DNA of 64,000 nucleotides from Desulforhabdus sp. TSK (GCF_022836495.1 NZ_BQXM01000006.1:62001-126000), one strand, 5' to 3'; shown: positions 18,673 through 27,091, counted from the first letter of the stretch. Notes: generated by a model from the letters alone, not told the origin. Translations and numbers: made by a program.

Positions 18673-19558
18673 GGAAATGCGCCGAAAGCTCACCAGCGCC
18701 GAGGACCTGCTCTCCGTCGTCAAGACCATGAAAGCCCTCGCCGCTGTGAGTATCCGCCAGTACGAGAAGGCGGTGCAGTCCATGGAGCTTTATGATCATG
18801 CGGTCCAACAGGCCCTGCGCATGGTCGCGTGGAAGGCACCCGGAGCCGTGAGCCGACAGCAAACGCCCTCGTTGGAGCACAGTCTCGCCATTGTCCTTGG
18901 GACCGATCAGGGGATGGTCGGTCCGTTCAACGATATTGTCGCGGCCCAGGCCGTGAAAGACGTCCAGTTCCTGGACCCATCGGGTGAACGTTTGACCGTG
19001 TGGGCGATGGGAATGCGCGTCAAGTCCAGGCTCGAGCGCATGGGGCATGCCGTCGGTGAGCTCTTTGACGTGCCCACATCGGTCACGGGCATTCATTCCG
19101 TGGTCCAGCACATGATCGTCCACATGGAAGCATGGCGGGCACAGACCCGAGACGGACAGGTCTTTCTGATTCACAATCTTCCCACGGGCGGTACCACCTA
19201 CCAACCGCGCCGGGTGCAACTGCTCCCCTTGAACAGGGCATGGTTGAGCTCCCTGGCTCAAAGGAAATGGCCGTCCCGCTCTCTGCCCGTGATCACCATG
19301 GACCTCGCTCACCTGTTGTCCGCCCTGGTGCGACAGTTCTTGTTCGTGACACTGTACCGCTCCGTCGCGGAATCCCTCAGCAGTGAAAATGCAGGCCGGC
19401 TGGCCGCCATGCAGGTGGCTGAAAAAAACATTGCCGACCGGCTGGGCGAGCTTCGCTTGAGCTACCATCAGCAGCGTCAGAGCCTCATCACCGAAGAGCT
19501 CATGGATGTTATCTCGGGCTTTGAGGCACTGAGCGGAGATGGCGGACAGAAACCGTAG
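18659..19558 (+). CDS. atpG: N-type F1Fo ATPase subunit gamma
   Basis: A 299-residue rotor shaft. The N-terminal helix [36 protein letters not shown] and the C-terminal helix around [17 protein letters not shown] form the coiled coil, with the Rossmann-like middle domain ([13 protein letters not shown]) between. The sequence is divergent from housekeeping gammas, as expected for N-ATPases. It is the last gene of the operon; the convergent UspA gene ends only 13 bases away, and no hairpin terminator is visible in that gap. Confidence 0.92.
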   Translation: METLEEMRRKLTSAEDLLSVVKTMKALAAVSIRQYEKAVQSMELYDHAVQQALRMVAWKAPGAVSRQQTPSLEHSLAIVLGTDQGMVGPFNDIVAAQAVKDVQFLDPSGERLTVWAMGMRVKSRLERMGHAVGELFDVPTSVTGIHSVVQHMIVHMEAWRAQTRDGQVFLIHNLPTGGTTYQPRRVQLLPLNRAWLSSLAQRKWPSRSLPVITMDLAHLLSALVRQFLFVTLYRSVAESLSSENAGRLAAMQVAEKNIADRLGELRLSYHQQRQSLITEELMDVISGFEALSGDGGQKP

Positions 19559-19570
19559 TACGAACGGGGT

Positions 19571-20440
19571 TCAAGCCGCTGGAGGAATCAGCAGGACCGG
19601 GCAAGGAGCAAGGCGCGAGATGTTGTAGGCCACACTTCCCAGGAAGATTTCAGACAGAAGGCTTTTCCCCTGCGCTCCCAGCAAAATGAGCGAAATATCC
19701 CCCTTCTTCACCAAATCCAGAGTGAGGGAAATGGGGTGCCCGTGGGAGATTTGGACGTTCACCTCGGAAATGCCGGCCGCGTGAAGTCTTTTCTCCAGGG
19801 CATCCATGGATCCACGCGCAGCCGACTCAGCCCACTCCAGGAAAGCGGGAGGAGTGGCCTCTTCGATCTCCAGAGCATGCAGCACGGTGACTCGGGACAG
19901 CCCCCTGGGTGCCAGGTACTCCAGGTACGCAACAGCACCCTCGGCCACCGACGAAAAATCCGTGGGGAAAAGCACATGCCGCAAAAGCTCCGTGGCGCGG
20001 AGCTGACAGGTGCTCCCCAGCCCCCCCGCCTCGAAATTCTTCACATTGATGAGGAAAACGGGGAACCGGGCATGATGCAGGAGAGCACTGGCCACAGACC
20101 CCAGGATCGCTTCCCGCCAGGCGGATTTGCCGTGAGAGCCCACGACAATGAGGGAAGCGCAGTGCTTCAGGGCAACATCATTGAGCGAATAGGCCGGCAG
20201 CCCTACCGGTGTTTCCACTTCGACCTCGAAGCCTTGAGCCTCCAGGCCAGCTTTCTGAGCATCCAACCTGGGCCGCGCCTCGGCCAGGGCGGCCGTATCC
20301 GTTCCCACCAGCCCCTTGGCGACCAACACGTGGGTGAGGACCACCCGCTTGCATCCCAATGCTTTGAACTCCCGGGCACACGCGATGATCGCATCCCAGT
20401 CGTTCGATAGATCCGTTGCCATCACCACTTTTTCAAACAT
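19571..20440 (-). CDS. Tandem universal stress protein (two UspA domains)
   Basis: A 289-residue cytoplasmic protein made of two UspA domains (about 1-140 and 150-289). The second carries the ATP-binding pattern LGAQGKSLLSEIFLGSVAYNI; the first has VGSHGKSAWREAILGSVA, which is also binding-type. Such proteins respond to energy and stress states; no substrate is known. ATG 20440 has AGAGGA upstream, while the longer frame lacks a site. It follows arsC with 35 bases between and likely ends the second ars operon. Confidence 0.88.
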   Translation of the reverse strand: MFEKVVMATDLSNDWDAIIACAREFKALGCKRVVLTHVLVAKGLVGTDTAALAEARPRLDAQKAGLEAQGFEVEVETPVGLPAYSLNDVALKHCASLIVVGSHGKSAWREAILGSVASALLHHARFPVFLINVKNFEAGGLGSTCQLRATELLRHVLFPTDFSSVAEGAVAYLEYLAPRGLSRVTVLHALEIEEATPPAFLEWAESAARGSMDALEKRLHAAGISEVNVQISHGHPISLTLDLVKKGDISLILLGAQGKSLLSEIFLGSVAYNISRLAPCPVLLIPPAA

Positions 20441-20475
20441 GATGCTTATCCTCTCTTGGAGAATTCCACCATTTC

Positions 20476-20919
20476 TCATTCCATAAGCACCTTGGGGAGC
20501 CGCTCCACAAGCTGCCGGATCTCATCTCGCACACGCCGATAGTGACTCATGGCTTCTTCCTCCGTTTTGGCGCCGGCCGCCAGTGCGGGTGGATCATCGA
20601 ATCCAAAATGCAGGACACGGGATTTGGCTGGAAAGACTGGGCAGGCCTGCTGGGCGCTGCTGCAGAGTGCCACCACATAATCGAAGTCCATATCCTCCAA
20701 CATATCGACATACTTGGAGGTTTGCGCCGAAATATCCACCCCTGCCTCCGCCATGGCCCGAATCGCCCGAGGGTCTACCCCGTGAGGCTCAACACCTGCT
20801 GAATGGGCTTCGATCACGTCTCCTTTCAAGGAACGTGTCCACCCCTCTGCCATCTGGCTTCGGCACGCATTACCAGTGCATAGATAGAGGACCTTGATTT
20901 TTGATGTTTTTGTCTCCAT
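20476..20919 (-). CDS. arsC: Arsenate reductase, LMW-phosphatase (thioredoxin-coupled) type
   Basis: A 147-residue enzyme that reduces arsenate to arsenite in the cytoplasm. The P-loop C-x5-R is CTGNACR (Cys14-Arg20), the two resolving cysteines are Cys86 and Cys93 (ALCSSAQQACP), and the acid loop is FDDPPAL. This cysteine triad marks the thioredoxin-dependent class. The start ATG 20919 has GGAGGAAG upstream. The operon encodes a thioredoxin-like protein that could recycle it. The exporter Acr3 is in the other ars operon, so the two operons are complementary. Confidence 0.93.
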   Translation of the reverse strand: METKTSKIKVLYLCTGNACRSQMAEGWTRSLKGDVIEAHSAGVEPHGVDPRAIRAMAEAGVDISAQTSKYVDMLEDMDFDYVVALCSSAQQACPVFPAKSRVLHFGFDDPPALAAGAKTEEEAMSHYRRVRDEIRQLVERLPKVLME

Positions 20920-21055
20920 ACGAATGTTCACTTCCTCCATGAAGAACCCGTAACTTGCTTTTTATCTACGAGTTGAGCAGCTACTGTGATCCATCACCCT
21001 GCCGACCGCCGACTAACGGCTCCTGACCCAGGAGCCATTGAATCTCTCGGGAGCA

Positions 21056-21247
21056 TCACCTCCGCCTGGGATTTAATTCCTTGCATCTCTCCACGGTACA
21101 AGCACCGGTCGTGGCCTTGACGTCTTGAAGGCTTCGGGCTCCCTCTCGCATCGCTTGTAATATTTGCCCTTTGATGACGCCGGCGCAGTAGCACACCACT
21201 TCCTCCGAAGGAGCCGTCAGGATATTTTCAGTGAAGGCATCTTCCAT
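21056..21247 (-). CDS. BFD-like [2Fe-2S] protein
   Basis: A 63-residue protein with the four cysteines of the bacterioferritin-associated ferredoxin domain: CYC (Cys19, Cys21) and later Cys50 and Cys55 (GACTVERC), around the helix IKGQILQAMREGA. It would bind one [2Fe-2S] cluster and transfer electrons. It lies between the shortened permease and arsC in the second ars operon; a role in supplying reductant is inferred. The start has AAGG upstream. Confidence 0.8.
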   Translation of the reverse strand: MEDAFTENILTAPSEEVVCYCAGVIKGQILQAMREGARSLQDVKATTGACTVERCKELNPRRR

Positions 21248-21312
21248 ACTTTAACCTTGTTGAAACGACAGTCTCCAATGATCGCCCATTGGAGCACTCG
21301 ATTCCCTTGCTC

Positions 21313-21831
21313 TCAGATGAGCATGTTGAACAGATACCCCACAAAGAGAATCCCCGTACCCACCACTCCAAAAAAAGTAGCGATGAGAGTGGGTTTGAGC
21401 ACCTTTCGCAGGATAATAGCTTCCGGAAGTGACAGAGCGATGACAGCCATCATGAATGCCAGGACCGTCCCCAGGGATTCGCGTTTGCCGGCCAGGATCT
21501 TTCGGGTACGCTCAGGCGTGAAAAAGGAGCGCAGGATACCCACCGCAAAAACCACCAGCGTCAAAAGCATGAGCACTTTTGGGGTATCGTAGACGAAAAA
21601 TTCTACCGCACTGCCGAAATGGCTCTCCGGCGACAGATCGAGCAGGGTGTACGTGAGAAATTTGGAAAAGGGCGCCAGACTGCTGTAAATCAGCCACCAT
21701 ATCACCAGGGCCGGAACGCTCAGCACGAGATACCGCATCATCTGTGACCTGGGCTCGCTTTCGCAGGCCTCGCCCGAGATCAATTCCGCTCTTGCCGCAC
21801 AACAGCAGCCTTTCTCTTCATTGGCTTTCAT
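21313..21831 (-). CDS. Shortened ArsP/COG0701-like permease, central part missing
   Basis: A 172-residue membrane protein with about four helices. The N-terminal part (FFVYDTPKVLMLLTLVVFAVGILRSF region) matches the first helices of DUF318 permeases. After RKILAGKRES it jumps to LGTVLAFMMAVIALSLPEAIILRKVL, which matches the C-terminus of the family and of the full-length paralogue in this window (10515-11900). The middle, including the CSC motif helix, is gone. The frame is clean and has a good AAGGAA site, so a shortened protein may be made. The first 30 residues are Cys-rich (GCCCAARAE). Confidence 0.75.
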   Translation of the reverse strand: MKANEEKGCCCAARAELISGEACESEPRSQMMRYLVLSVPALVIWWLIYSSLAPFSKFLTYTLLDLSPESHFGSAVEFFVYDTPKVLMLLTLVVFAVGILRSFFTPERTRKILAGKRESLGTVLAFMMAVIALSLPEAIILRKVLKPTLIATFFGVVGTGILFVGYLFNMLI

Positions 21832-21884
21832 CTTGAATTCCTTATGGTCTTCAAAAACCTAATCAACGGTGGCGCTCTACCGGG

Positions 21885-22424
21885 TCAATGTCCCCCCTGA
21901 GAATTCCCGCAGCGACCCTCCATTCGAGCGGGGCCAGCGTCCTGCAGCCATTTCTTGATCTTGTTCCTGGGAGGGACGCTCCCCACCGCCATGACTTTTC
22001 CATTGATGAGGAGAGCGGGTGTTCCCATCACACCGTAGCGGGCAATATCCTTTATATCCGTCACGTGGTCCAGACTCGCCGACAGGTTATCCTCCGCCAG
22101 AATTTCCATGATCGTCCGCTCCAATTGATCGCATTGAGCGCAGCCAGTGCCCAGCACCTTGATGTCGATCCCTTCCGGCACCGGCTCCACATACGGCTGC
22201 CCCAAAGCCTTGCGGAACTCCCGCACAAATGCCTGCTCATATTCTTTCCGGGCAGATTCCGCGATGTAATTACCCCGCGTCAGACGTTCAAGCAGGGCAC
22301 ACTTTACTTCGTCGTCAGATTTACTTGCATACTCCTCGGTCAGTTCCTCGATGACCGACTTCAAGCCGATGATTCCCACAGAATCGCGCCCGACTCTGAT
22401 TCGAGTGATGTCCTTTTCCGACAT
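21885..22424 (-). CDS. Thioredoxin-fold protein with extra N-terminal domain
   Basis: A 179-residue protein. The C-terminal half (from about residue 86) is a redox-active disulfide protein 2 domain with CAQC (Cys95, Cys98) and MGTPALLI, paralogous to the 77-residue protein at 10231. The N-terminal 85 residues (VGRDSVGIIGLKSVIEEL and a mostly helical stretch) are an added domain I know only from proteins of this kind in ars operons. ATG 22424 has AAAGGAGGG upstream. It is the second gene of the second ars operon and could serve ArsC recycling. Confidence 0.82.
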   Translation of the reverse strand: MSEKDITRIRVGRDSVGIIGLKSVIEELTEEYASKSDDEVKCALLERLTRGNYIAESARKEYEQAFVREFRKALGQPYVEPVPEGIDIKVLGTGCAQCDQLERTIMEILAEDNLSASLDHVTDIKDIARYGVMGTPALLINGKVMAVGSVPPRNKIKKWLQDAGPARMEGRCGNSQGGH

Positions 22425-22453
22425 ATCCCCCGCCCTCCTTTCCTTTCTTAGCT

Positions 22454-22798
22454 TCACTTCCTGCAGATTTCTTCTCTTTGCAATTGAGGCACGATCTTCG
22501 TCAGCCTATCGATCTCTGGATCATCCCCCAACCAATGCTTCAGGTTTCCGAGGAGCGTGGCCACATAAGGGCTGCTCTCCCCGTTCGCCAGGAAATAATT
22601 AACCCATAACCCGCTTTTGCGATAGGTTACCAACCCGGCTTCCTCCAGCAGCTTCAGGTGGCTGGAAACCGTGGGTTGGGAAATTTCGAGGGCTGCCTGG
22701 ATTTCACACACGCAGAGCGATTTCGTTTGGAGCATCTTCACGATCTTGACGCGATTCGGATCGGACAACGCCTTCATCACTTTGATGAATTCTTTCAT
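22454..22798 (-). CDS. arsR: ArsR/SmtB-family metalloid-responsive repressor (second copy)
   Basis: A 114-residue winged-helix repressor, clearly paralogous to the one at 12089 (KVMKALSDPNRVKIVKML). The metal site is the classical LCVCE pair (Cys29, Cys31) and the recognition helix is QPTVSSHLKLL. It heads the second ars operon. ATG 22798 has AGAGGAGG upstream; the frame is open 62 codons further back without a site or family match. It probably represses its own operon through the repeats just upstream. Confidence 0.9.
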   Translation of the reverse strand: MKEFIKVMKALSDPNRVKIVKMLQTKSLCVCEIQAALEISQPTVSSHLKLLEEAGLVTYRKSGLWVNYFLANGESSPYVATLLGNLKHWLGDDPEIDRLTKIVPQLQREEICRK

Positions 22799-22817
22799 AG
22801 GCCTCCTCTTTGTTTTA

Positions 22818-22839
22818 ATATCGAAATATAGAAATATAT
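22818..22839. promoter_or_regulatory. Candidate ArsR operator upstream of the second arsR
   Basis: ATATCGAAATAT followed by AGAAATATAT gives an imperfect dyad 20-40 bases upstream of the arsR start, over the likely -10 region. An AT-rich dyad in this place is typical of ArsR autoregulation. The sequence differs from the candidate at 12486-12513. Confidence 0.4.
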
Positions 22840-23371
22840 GCTGTCTATTGAAACGCGTCAATTGATTTTCGGTTGCTGGCAACGGTAGATTTATTTTCTC
22901 ATAGGAACAGCCGGAACTGCGCGAGTTTTTCGTCATTTTCAGATAGTCGAAGACCCGGCGAACGCTGCGGGTGAGCTGCCTCATATTCTGAGCAACGCAG
23001 GAGACCGTGATTTTTTTCTTGCTGGGATTGATTTGATTGAAAGAAAGGGGGGAGGCGCTGTCGGTTTAAGTGACACCAGGGTTGTAGAACAGAGAATTTT
23101 TCAAAGTGGCGTCCCTCAGTGGCATGAGTGGCGTTTGAGTGGCATAACGCCACTGCCGGCAAAACCTCATAAACAAAGGGCTAGTACAGCACGAAGGTGT
23201 TCACTGGCAAATCATTCTTGTAAGGCAACTCCAAAGAAATAACCTACCAAAGGATGGCTTGCTTTGTAGGAGCGGCTTCCAGCCGCGACCAAGCGCATGG
23301 CGGCTTCTCCGATGTCGCGGCTGGAAGCCGCTCCTACAGTTCTGGTACTCTATTATTTGTGAGCTGCCTTA
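22840..23371. other. Intergenic stretch with one palindrome
   Basis: About 530 bases between the second arsR and the FAH gene. It holds the perfect palindrome at 23265-23338 and otherwise no credible gene; it also marks the border between the ars/atp half and the metabolic half of the island. Confidence 0.6.
23265..23338. repeat. REP-like palindrome with perfect 25-bp arms
   Basis: Arms 23265-23289 and 23314-23338 are perfect reverse complements beginning TGTAGGAGCGGCTTCCAGCC, with a 24-base loop. A diverged member (TGCAGG start) is at 42541-42611 outside the island, so this is a multi-copy family. Confidence 0.9.
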
Positions 23372-24403
23372 CTACCCGTGGTACTTCTGCAACGGCTCAC
23401 GCACCGGCCAGCGGCTCGGTAGCAGCTTGCCCGCCGGTTCGGCGAAACGGCAGTGGAGGGTCCCGAGTTGCTCGAAAGTGATCTGAATCTCGGCGCCGGG
23501 GTCGATGAAGTCGTCGTGGTCAAGACCGGTACAGTCGGGGATGGTGCCGAAGCCCATCACGGAGCCGGGCTTGGGAGGAGCCATGAACCCCAACCATGCA
23601 AACACGTCTTCAGCCTTGTGGCTGATGTCGGATGTCGAGCCCTGGTATTTGACTTGCCCATTCACCAAGACCGTCACCTTGAGGCTGTACGGATCGCCGA
23701 CTTCATCGGGGGTGACCAGATAAGGCCCCAGCTGGTTCCCCTTCGCCATGTCCTTCGTCAAGCAGAATCCGCCCACGAACTCTGTGGCCTGAACATCGCG
23801 GGCCGAGACGTCGTTGAAGATGCAGAAGCCCGCCACCGGCTGCTTTTCGTTGCCATACACGACGGCGAGTTCAGGCTCGACGTCCAGGCGCGACGTGTAA
23901 GCCGGCCAGGGAACGGTTTCCCCGTCGCCTACGATGGCGTTCATGTTGCACTTATAATAGGACAGGGGCTCGGGCTGACCCGTGGCGCGCTTGGGTTTCG
24001 GGGCCATGACGGCCTTGGCGAACGCCTGCAGCAGCGGCGCGGTCTGCGGGTTATCTTTCTCATACTTCATGAGGGTTTCGGCGGAGTTCTTGAGATGTCG
24101 AGGCGTCAGGCCGAAGTCGAACAGGGCGGTGACCTCGACCGGCTCCAGCAGGCGTACGGCGTCGAGAGGGAAGCGCTCGCCGTTACCGAGCTCTCCGAGG
24201 TGCTCTTCGCCCCAGGCAAGCAGTTCCCTGGCCGCCTGCTCGCTTTCGGGGAGATTGGTCAGGTAGGATCGACTGTTGGCCAGGTGGGGGGAGGACTTCC
24301 CCGCTTTGCTTTGCAGCACGGCAAACGAGACGGCTTGATCTCCGACAATGACGCCGAGGCAAGGATTCAGCGAGTCGGCGGTGGTGAAGCGGATCAGTTT
24401 CAT
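23372..24403 (-). CDS. Fumarylacetoacetate hydrolase family protein
   Basis: A 343-residue cytoplasmic enzyme with the FAH catalytic fold in the C-terminal two thirds. Metal ligands appear in VEPELAVVYG (two glutamates) and in NDVSARDVQ (Asp). Family members hydrolyse or decarboxylate 2-oxo-diacid products of aromatic or sugar-acid breakdown, needing Mg or Mn. The full-length dual-domain layout resembles sugar-acid or homoprotocatechuate-type hydrolases, but the substrate is not readable. It follows an SMP-30 lactonase and a cupin on the same strand, which suggests a small sugar-acid or aromatic-acid pathway. Confidence 0.85.
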   Translation of the reverse strand: MKLIRFTTADSLNPCLGVIVGDQAVSFAVLQSKAGKSSPHLANSRSYLTNLPESEQAARELLAWGEEHLGELGNGERFPLDAVRLLEPVEVTALFDFGLTPRHLKNSAETLMKYEKDNPQTAPLLQAFAKAVMAPKPKRATGQPEPLSYYKCNMNAIVGDGETVPWPAYTSRLDVEPELAVVYGNEKQPVAGFCIFNDVSARDVQATEFVGGFCLTKDMAKGNQLGPYLVTPDEVGDPYSLKVTVLVNGQVKYQGSTSDISHKAEDVFAWLGFMAPPKPGSVMGFGTIPDCTGLDHDDFIDPGAEIQITFEQLGTLHCRFAEPAGKLLPSRWPVREPLQKYHG

Positions 24404-24433
24404 GGCAGGGTTCCCTTTCTGTGTCTGGACCGG

Positions 24434-24491
24434 ATTAGTATTCGACTTCGATCCCTTTTGCCTTCAACACCTGGTAGATGGCGTCGAAGTA
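24434..24491 (-). pseudogene. 3' remnant of a duplicated MBL-fold hydrolase gene
   Basis: Read on the minus strand this encodes YFDAIYQVLKAKGIEVEY and a stop, nearly identical to the last 18 residues of the metallo-hydrolase at 26114-27091. Only this end remains between the FAH and SMP-30 genes, so a second copy of the hydrolase gene was here and was deleted. Confidence 0.8.
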
Positions 24492-24500
24492 CTCGCTGCG

Positions 24501-25367
24501 TCATGGTATTCCTGCACCCGGAACATCCACCTCCACAACTTGGAAGCTCGCGCTCGGATTTCGCTGGATATCTGCAGGATCGTGGGAGCCTGACGCACAG
24601 ATGAAGAGGTGCCTCCGCTCAGGCCCGCCCAACATCACTGCATAGGCGTGGGTGTCCACCTTGATCCGATCCGTGATCTCCCCGCCTTCACGGACCCGCA
24701 CCACGCTGTCTTCGCCTTCGGGGTTGGCGCACCACACGGCCCCCTGGGCGTCGAGGCAGATGCCATCGGGGCCAACGGAGGGAGGTAACTGTGCCCAGAC
24801 CCGCCGGTTGCCGAGGCAGCCGTCCTCCTGGATGTCGAAGGCGGTCAGACGGTGGCCGATCGTCTCGCCGACGATGAGCGTTCGTCCGTCGGGGGTGATC
24901 ACCATGCCGTTCGGGAAGAAGAGCTTGTCGGCAACCACGGACGCTCGGCCATCAGGCTGGACGAGGACGATCACGCAGGTTTCGACGGGCTTGGCAGCCG
25001 GGTCAAAGAAGTTGTAGCCGATGTCCCCCACGTACAGACGGCCCTTGGCGTCCACGATGCCGTCGCTCAGGCAGAACTCGGTCAATTCGCCGATGTCGGC
25101 CACCTCTTCCAGGCCATCTTCGGCTTGGCGGTAAACCCGGCGCTGAAACGCGTCACCAACTACGATAGTTCCCTGGGGAGTGAGCCCGAAGCTGTTCGGG
25201 ATAAACGGGAGCTCCATTACCGTGACAACAGAACCGGTGAGGTCCACGGTCTTGATCCGCTTGTCGTGGATGTCGAGGAACCACAGCTTCCCGTTGTGCC
25301 AACGGGGACTCTCCGTGAATTTGAGTCCCTTTGTGGAATCAACCAGTATATTGATGTTAGTCGGCAT
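24501..25367 (-). CDS. SMP-30/gluconolactonase/LRE-family lactonase
   Basis: A 288-residue six-bladed beta-propeller protein. The pattern ESPRWHNGKLWFLDI at the N-terminus, VDAKGRLYVGDIGYN in the middle and PDGICLDAQGAVWCANP near the C-terminus are the metal-binding blades of this family. It would open a sugar-acid lactone or a related ester with a divalent metal. AAGGAGAG precedes the ATG. It lies upstream of FAH and downstream of a cupin on the same strand. The true substrate is unknown. Confidence 0.87.
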   Translation of the reverse strand: MPTNINILVDSTKGLKFTESPRWHNGKLWFLDIHDKRIKTVDLTGSVVTVMELPFIPNSFGLTPQGTIVVGDAFQRRVYRQAEDGLEEVADIGELTEFCLSDGIVDAKGRLYVGDIGYNFFDPAAKPVETCVIVLVQPDGRASVVADKLFFPNGMVITPDGRTLIVGETIGHRLTAFDIQEDGCLGNRRVWAQLPPSVGPDGICLDAQGAVWCANPEGEDSVVRVREGGEITDRIKVDTHAYAVMLGGPERRHLFICASGSHDPADIQRNPSASFQVVEVDVPGAGIP

Positions 25368-25410
25368 AGCGTATTCTCTCCTTGGTGTTTGGATCCCGCC
25401 TACAGGCGTC

Positions 25411-25779
25411 TCAGGATGTGGCCCGATTGACGAACGCCAGGGTCAGATCGGTGATCGCCCGAGTCACGTGCCCCTTGCCGGTGAGGTCATTGCAGAAGAG
25501 CACCTCGCCGGTGTGGAATCTCCGCGCTTCGCCGTCGCTGGTCACCACTTCTCCCTCGCCCGACAAGACGATGACGACGTAGGGTTGGGGGGCGTTGTGT
25601 GCTGGCGCCTCCGTTCCGGCGGGGAACGAGATTACGCACATGTTCGTGACAGCCCCGAAATCGCTCAGCTGCCCCATGGGGTTGGGCGGCGGGCCCACGG
25701 CAAGCTCACGGTCCTGTATGTCCTGGACGCCGAAGTGCGTCTCACCCCGTTCGTCTACATGGATCATGGGGAATTTCAT
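25411..25779 (-). CDS. Cupin-domain protein
   Basis: A 122-residue single-domain cupin. Motif 1 is degenerate (PAGTEAPAHNAPQPYVVIVLSGEGEV) and motif 2 is GEVLFCNDLTGKGHVT, with His and Asp as possible ligands. Small cupins of this sort act as isomerases, dioxygenases or ligand-binding regulators; none can be chosen here. AGGAGAAGG stands before the ATG. It is the first gene of the cupin-SMP30-FAH run. Confidence 0.78.
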   Translation of the reverse strand: MKFPMIHVDERGETHFGVQDIQDRELAVGPPPNPMGQLSDFGAVTNMCVISFPAGTEAPAHNAPQPYVVIVLSGEGEVVTSDGEARRFHTGEVLFCNDLTGKGHVTRAITDLTLAFVNRATS

Positions 25780-25856
25780 TACTATTATCCTTCTCCTGCA
25801 TGGTGGCTTAAGGGCCTAAGCAGAAGTTGTCTAACATTCTTGAGCCTTATTGATTA

Positions 25857-25934
25857 CGTCATTCCGGCATGCTTTTAGCCGGAATCCAGCCCTGCGGCAA
25901 ATTCTCTGGATACCGGCTTTTGCCGGTATGACGG
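25857..25934. repeat. Palindromic dispersed repeat, family A
   Basis: Left arm begins CGTCATTCCGGCATGC and the right arm ends TGCCGGTATGACGG, with nested short stems. A related copy is at 61830-61900 outside the island. Such CATTCCGGC palindromes are common between genes in this bacterial group. Confidence 0.8.
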
Positions 25935-26009
25935 TATGAAAATGTCAAAAAATATGTGCTCAGGTGCTTAACAGTCATGAACACGGCGGCGATGTTCACC
26001 CCCATCAAT

Positions 26010-26090
26010 AAAATCCCCCCTGCCCCCCTTTGCCAAAGGGGGAAACACGCAACTCCTCCCCCTTATCAAAGGGGGATTGAGGGGGATTTT
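26010..26090. repeat. Palindromic dispersed repeat, family B
   Basis: Two arms of about 33 bases: AAAATCCCCCCTGCC... to the left and ...GAGGGGGATTTT to the right, each with its own inner hairpin (CCTTTGCCAAAGG and CCTTATCAAAGG). Together with family A it fills the 334-base gap between the cupin and the metallo-hydrolase; there is no gene in that gap. Confidence 0.8.
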
Positions 26091-26113
26091 CACGGAAAGT
26101 TCTTTGAACGGTG

Positions 26114-27091
26114 TCAGTACTCGACTTCGATCCCTTTTGCCTTCGCCACCTGGTAGATGGCGTCGAAGGTGGCCGGCGTGTCCCAGGGGGCGTCAGGAGG
26201 ATCGTTGCGGAGCTCGCGATACGCCCGTTCGACGTTCATGTACAGCCGCGCCGGGGCGCGCCACTCACCGTAGGGTCCAAACTCGATTCGCTTGGCCGCA
26301 TCCAGGGAAGTGAGCTCGGCTTCGAAGCACTTTTTCGACTCGTCCCGGACGTACTGAAGGTACGCTTTCATCTCGGTGGCCCCTTCGATCCCGCAGAGCG
26401 GGCCATGGCCGGCGACGATGACTTCCGGGTTGAGCTCAACCAGCAGATCGATACACTGGAACCACTTTTCATAGGATCCCGTCCAGCCCATCGGCGTACA
26501 CTGCCGGAAAAGAACGTCTCCGGCGAACACCACGCGCTCCTTGGGGACATGGATGATCGTGTCTCCGACCTGATGGCACGGCCCGACATAGATCAAGTGG
26601 ACCTCCGTGCCGTCGAGGTCGAGCTCATAGCGCGTGTCAAACAGGGTTGTCGGCAGGACGAGCTCGACGCCGTCGAGGTTATAGTCTTCCAACAATTGCA
26701 GCCCCGCGGCCGCGACGCCGGGGTGCATCGCCTCGAGTGTCTGGCGCGTGGGGCCGTCGGCCACGCCGTGCAGCAACTTCTGAGTCTCCTCCGGATTAGC
26801 CACGTGCTTCATCCGTTCGGGCACCGACCGGTGGGCGATGATCTCCGCGCCCACGAAGAGTTGATTGCCCCAGACGTGGTCCCCATCCTCGTGCGTGTTG
26901 ATGACGCGTTTCGGCATGGCGGGCCACACCTTGCTGAACAGCTCGATCATCTGCCGCGCATGGGGAAGGTCCGACTGGGTGTCGATCACAACCCCTCCGC
27001 CCAGATTGATCAGGCCGGAGTTGGCGTCGCACACCCGGTTCTTCTCGTTCAGGACTGCAAAACAGTGGTCGCTTACTTGTTTCATCTCCAT
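26114..27091 (-). CDS. MBL-fold metallo-hydrolase
   Basis: A 325-residue metallo-beta-lactamase-fold protein. The metal motif is NTHEDGDHVWGN: His67, Asp71 and His72 are present, but Asp69 stands where the usual HxHxDH has a second His. Later ligands are visible in GPCHQVGD (His), FAGDVLF (Asp) and AGHGP (His). The altered motif may change the metal or the reaction; substrates in this superfamily range from thioesters to sulfate esters. AGGAG lies before the ATG. It is downstream of the palindrome gap and near a glucosidase; no pathway is evident. Confidence 0.82.
   Translation of the reverse strand: MEMKQVSDHCFAVLNEKNRVCDANSGLINLGGGVVIDTQSDLPHARQMIELFSKVWPAMPKRVINTHEDGDHVWGNQLFVGAEIIAHRSVPERMKHVANPEETQKLLHGVADGPTRQTLEAMHPGVAAAGLQLLEDYNLDGVELVLPTTLFDTRYELDLDGTEVHLIYVGPCHQVGDTIIHVPKERVVFAGDVLFRQCTPMGWTGSYEKWFQCIDLLVELNPEVIVAGHGPLCGIEGATEMKAYLQYVRDESKKCFEAELTSLDAAKRIEFGPYGEWRAPARLYMNVERAYRELRNDPPDAPWDTPATFDAIYQVAKAKGIEVEY

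Noticed and set aside
22454-22984. Extended arsR with a 62-residue N-terminal extension
   Set aside because: ATG 22798 has an ideal ribosome site, and the extension overlaps the candidate operator.
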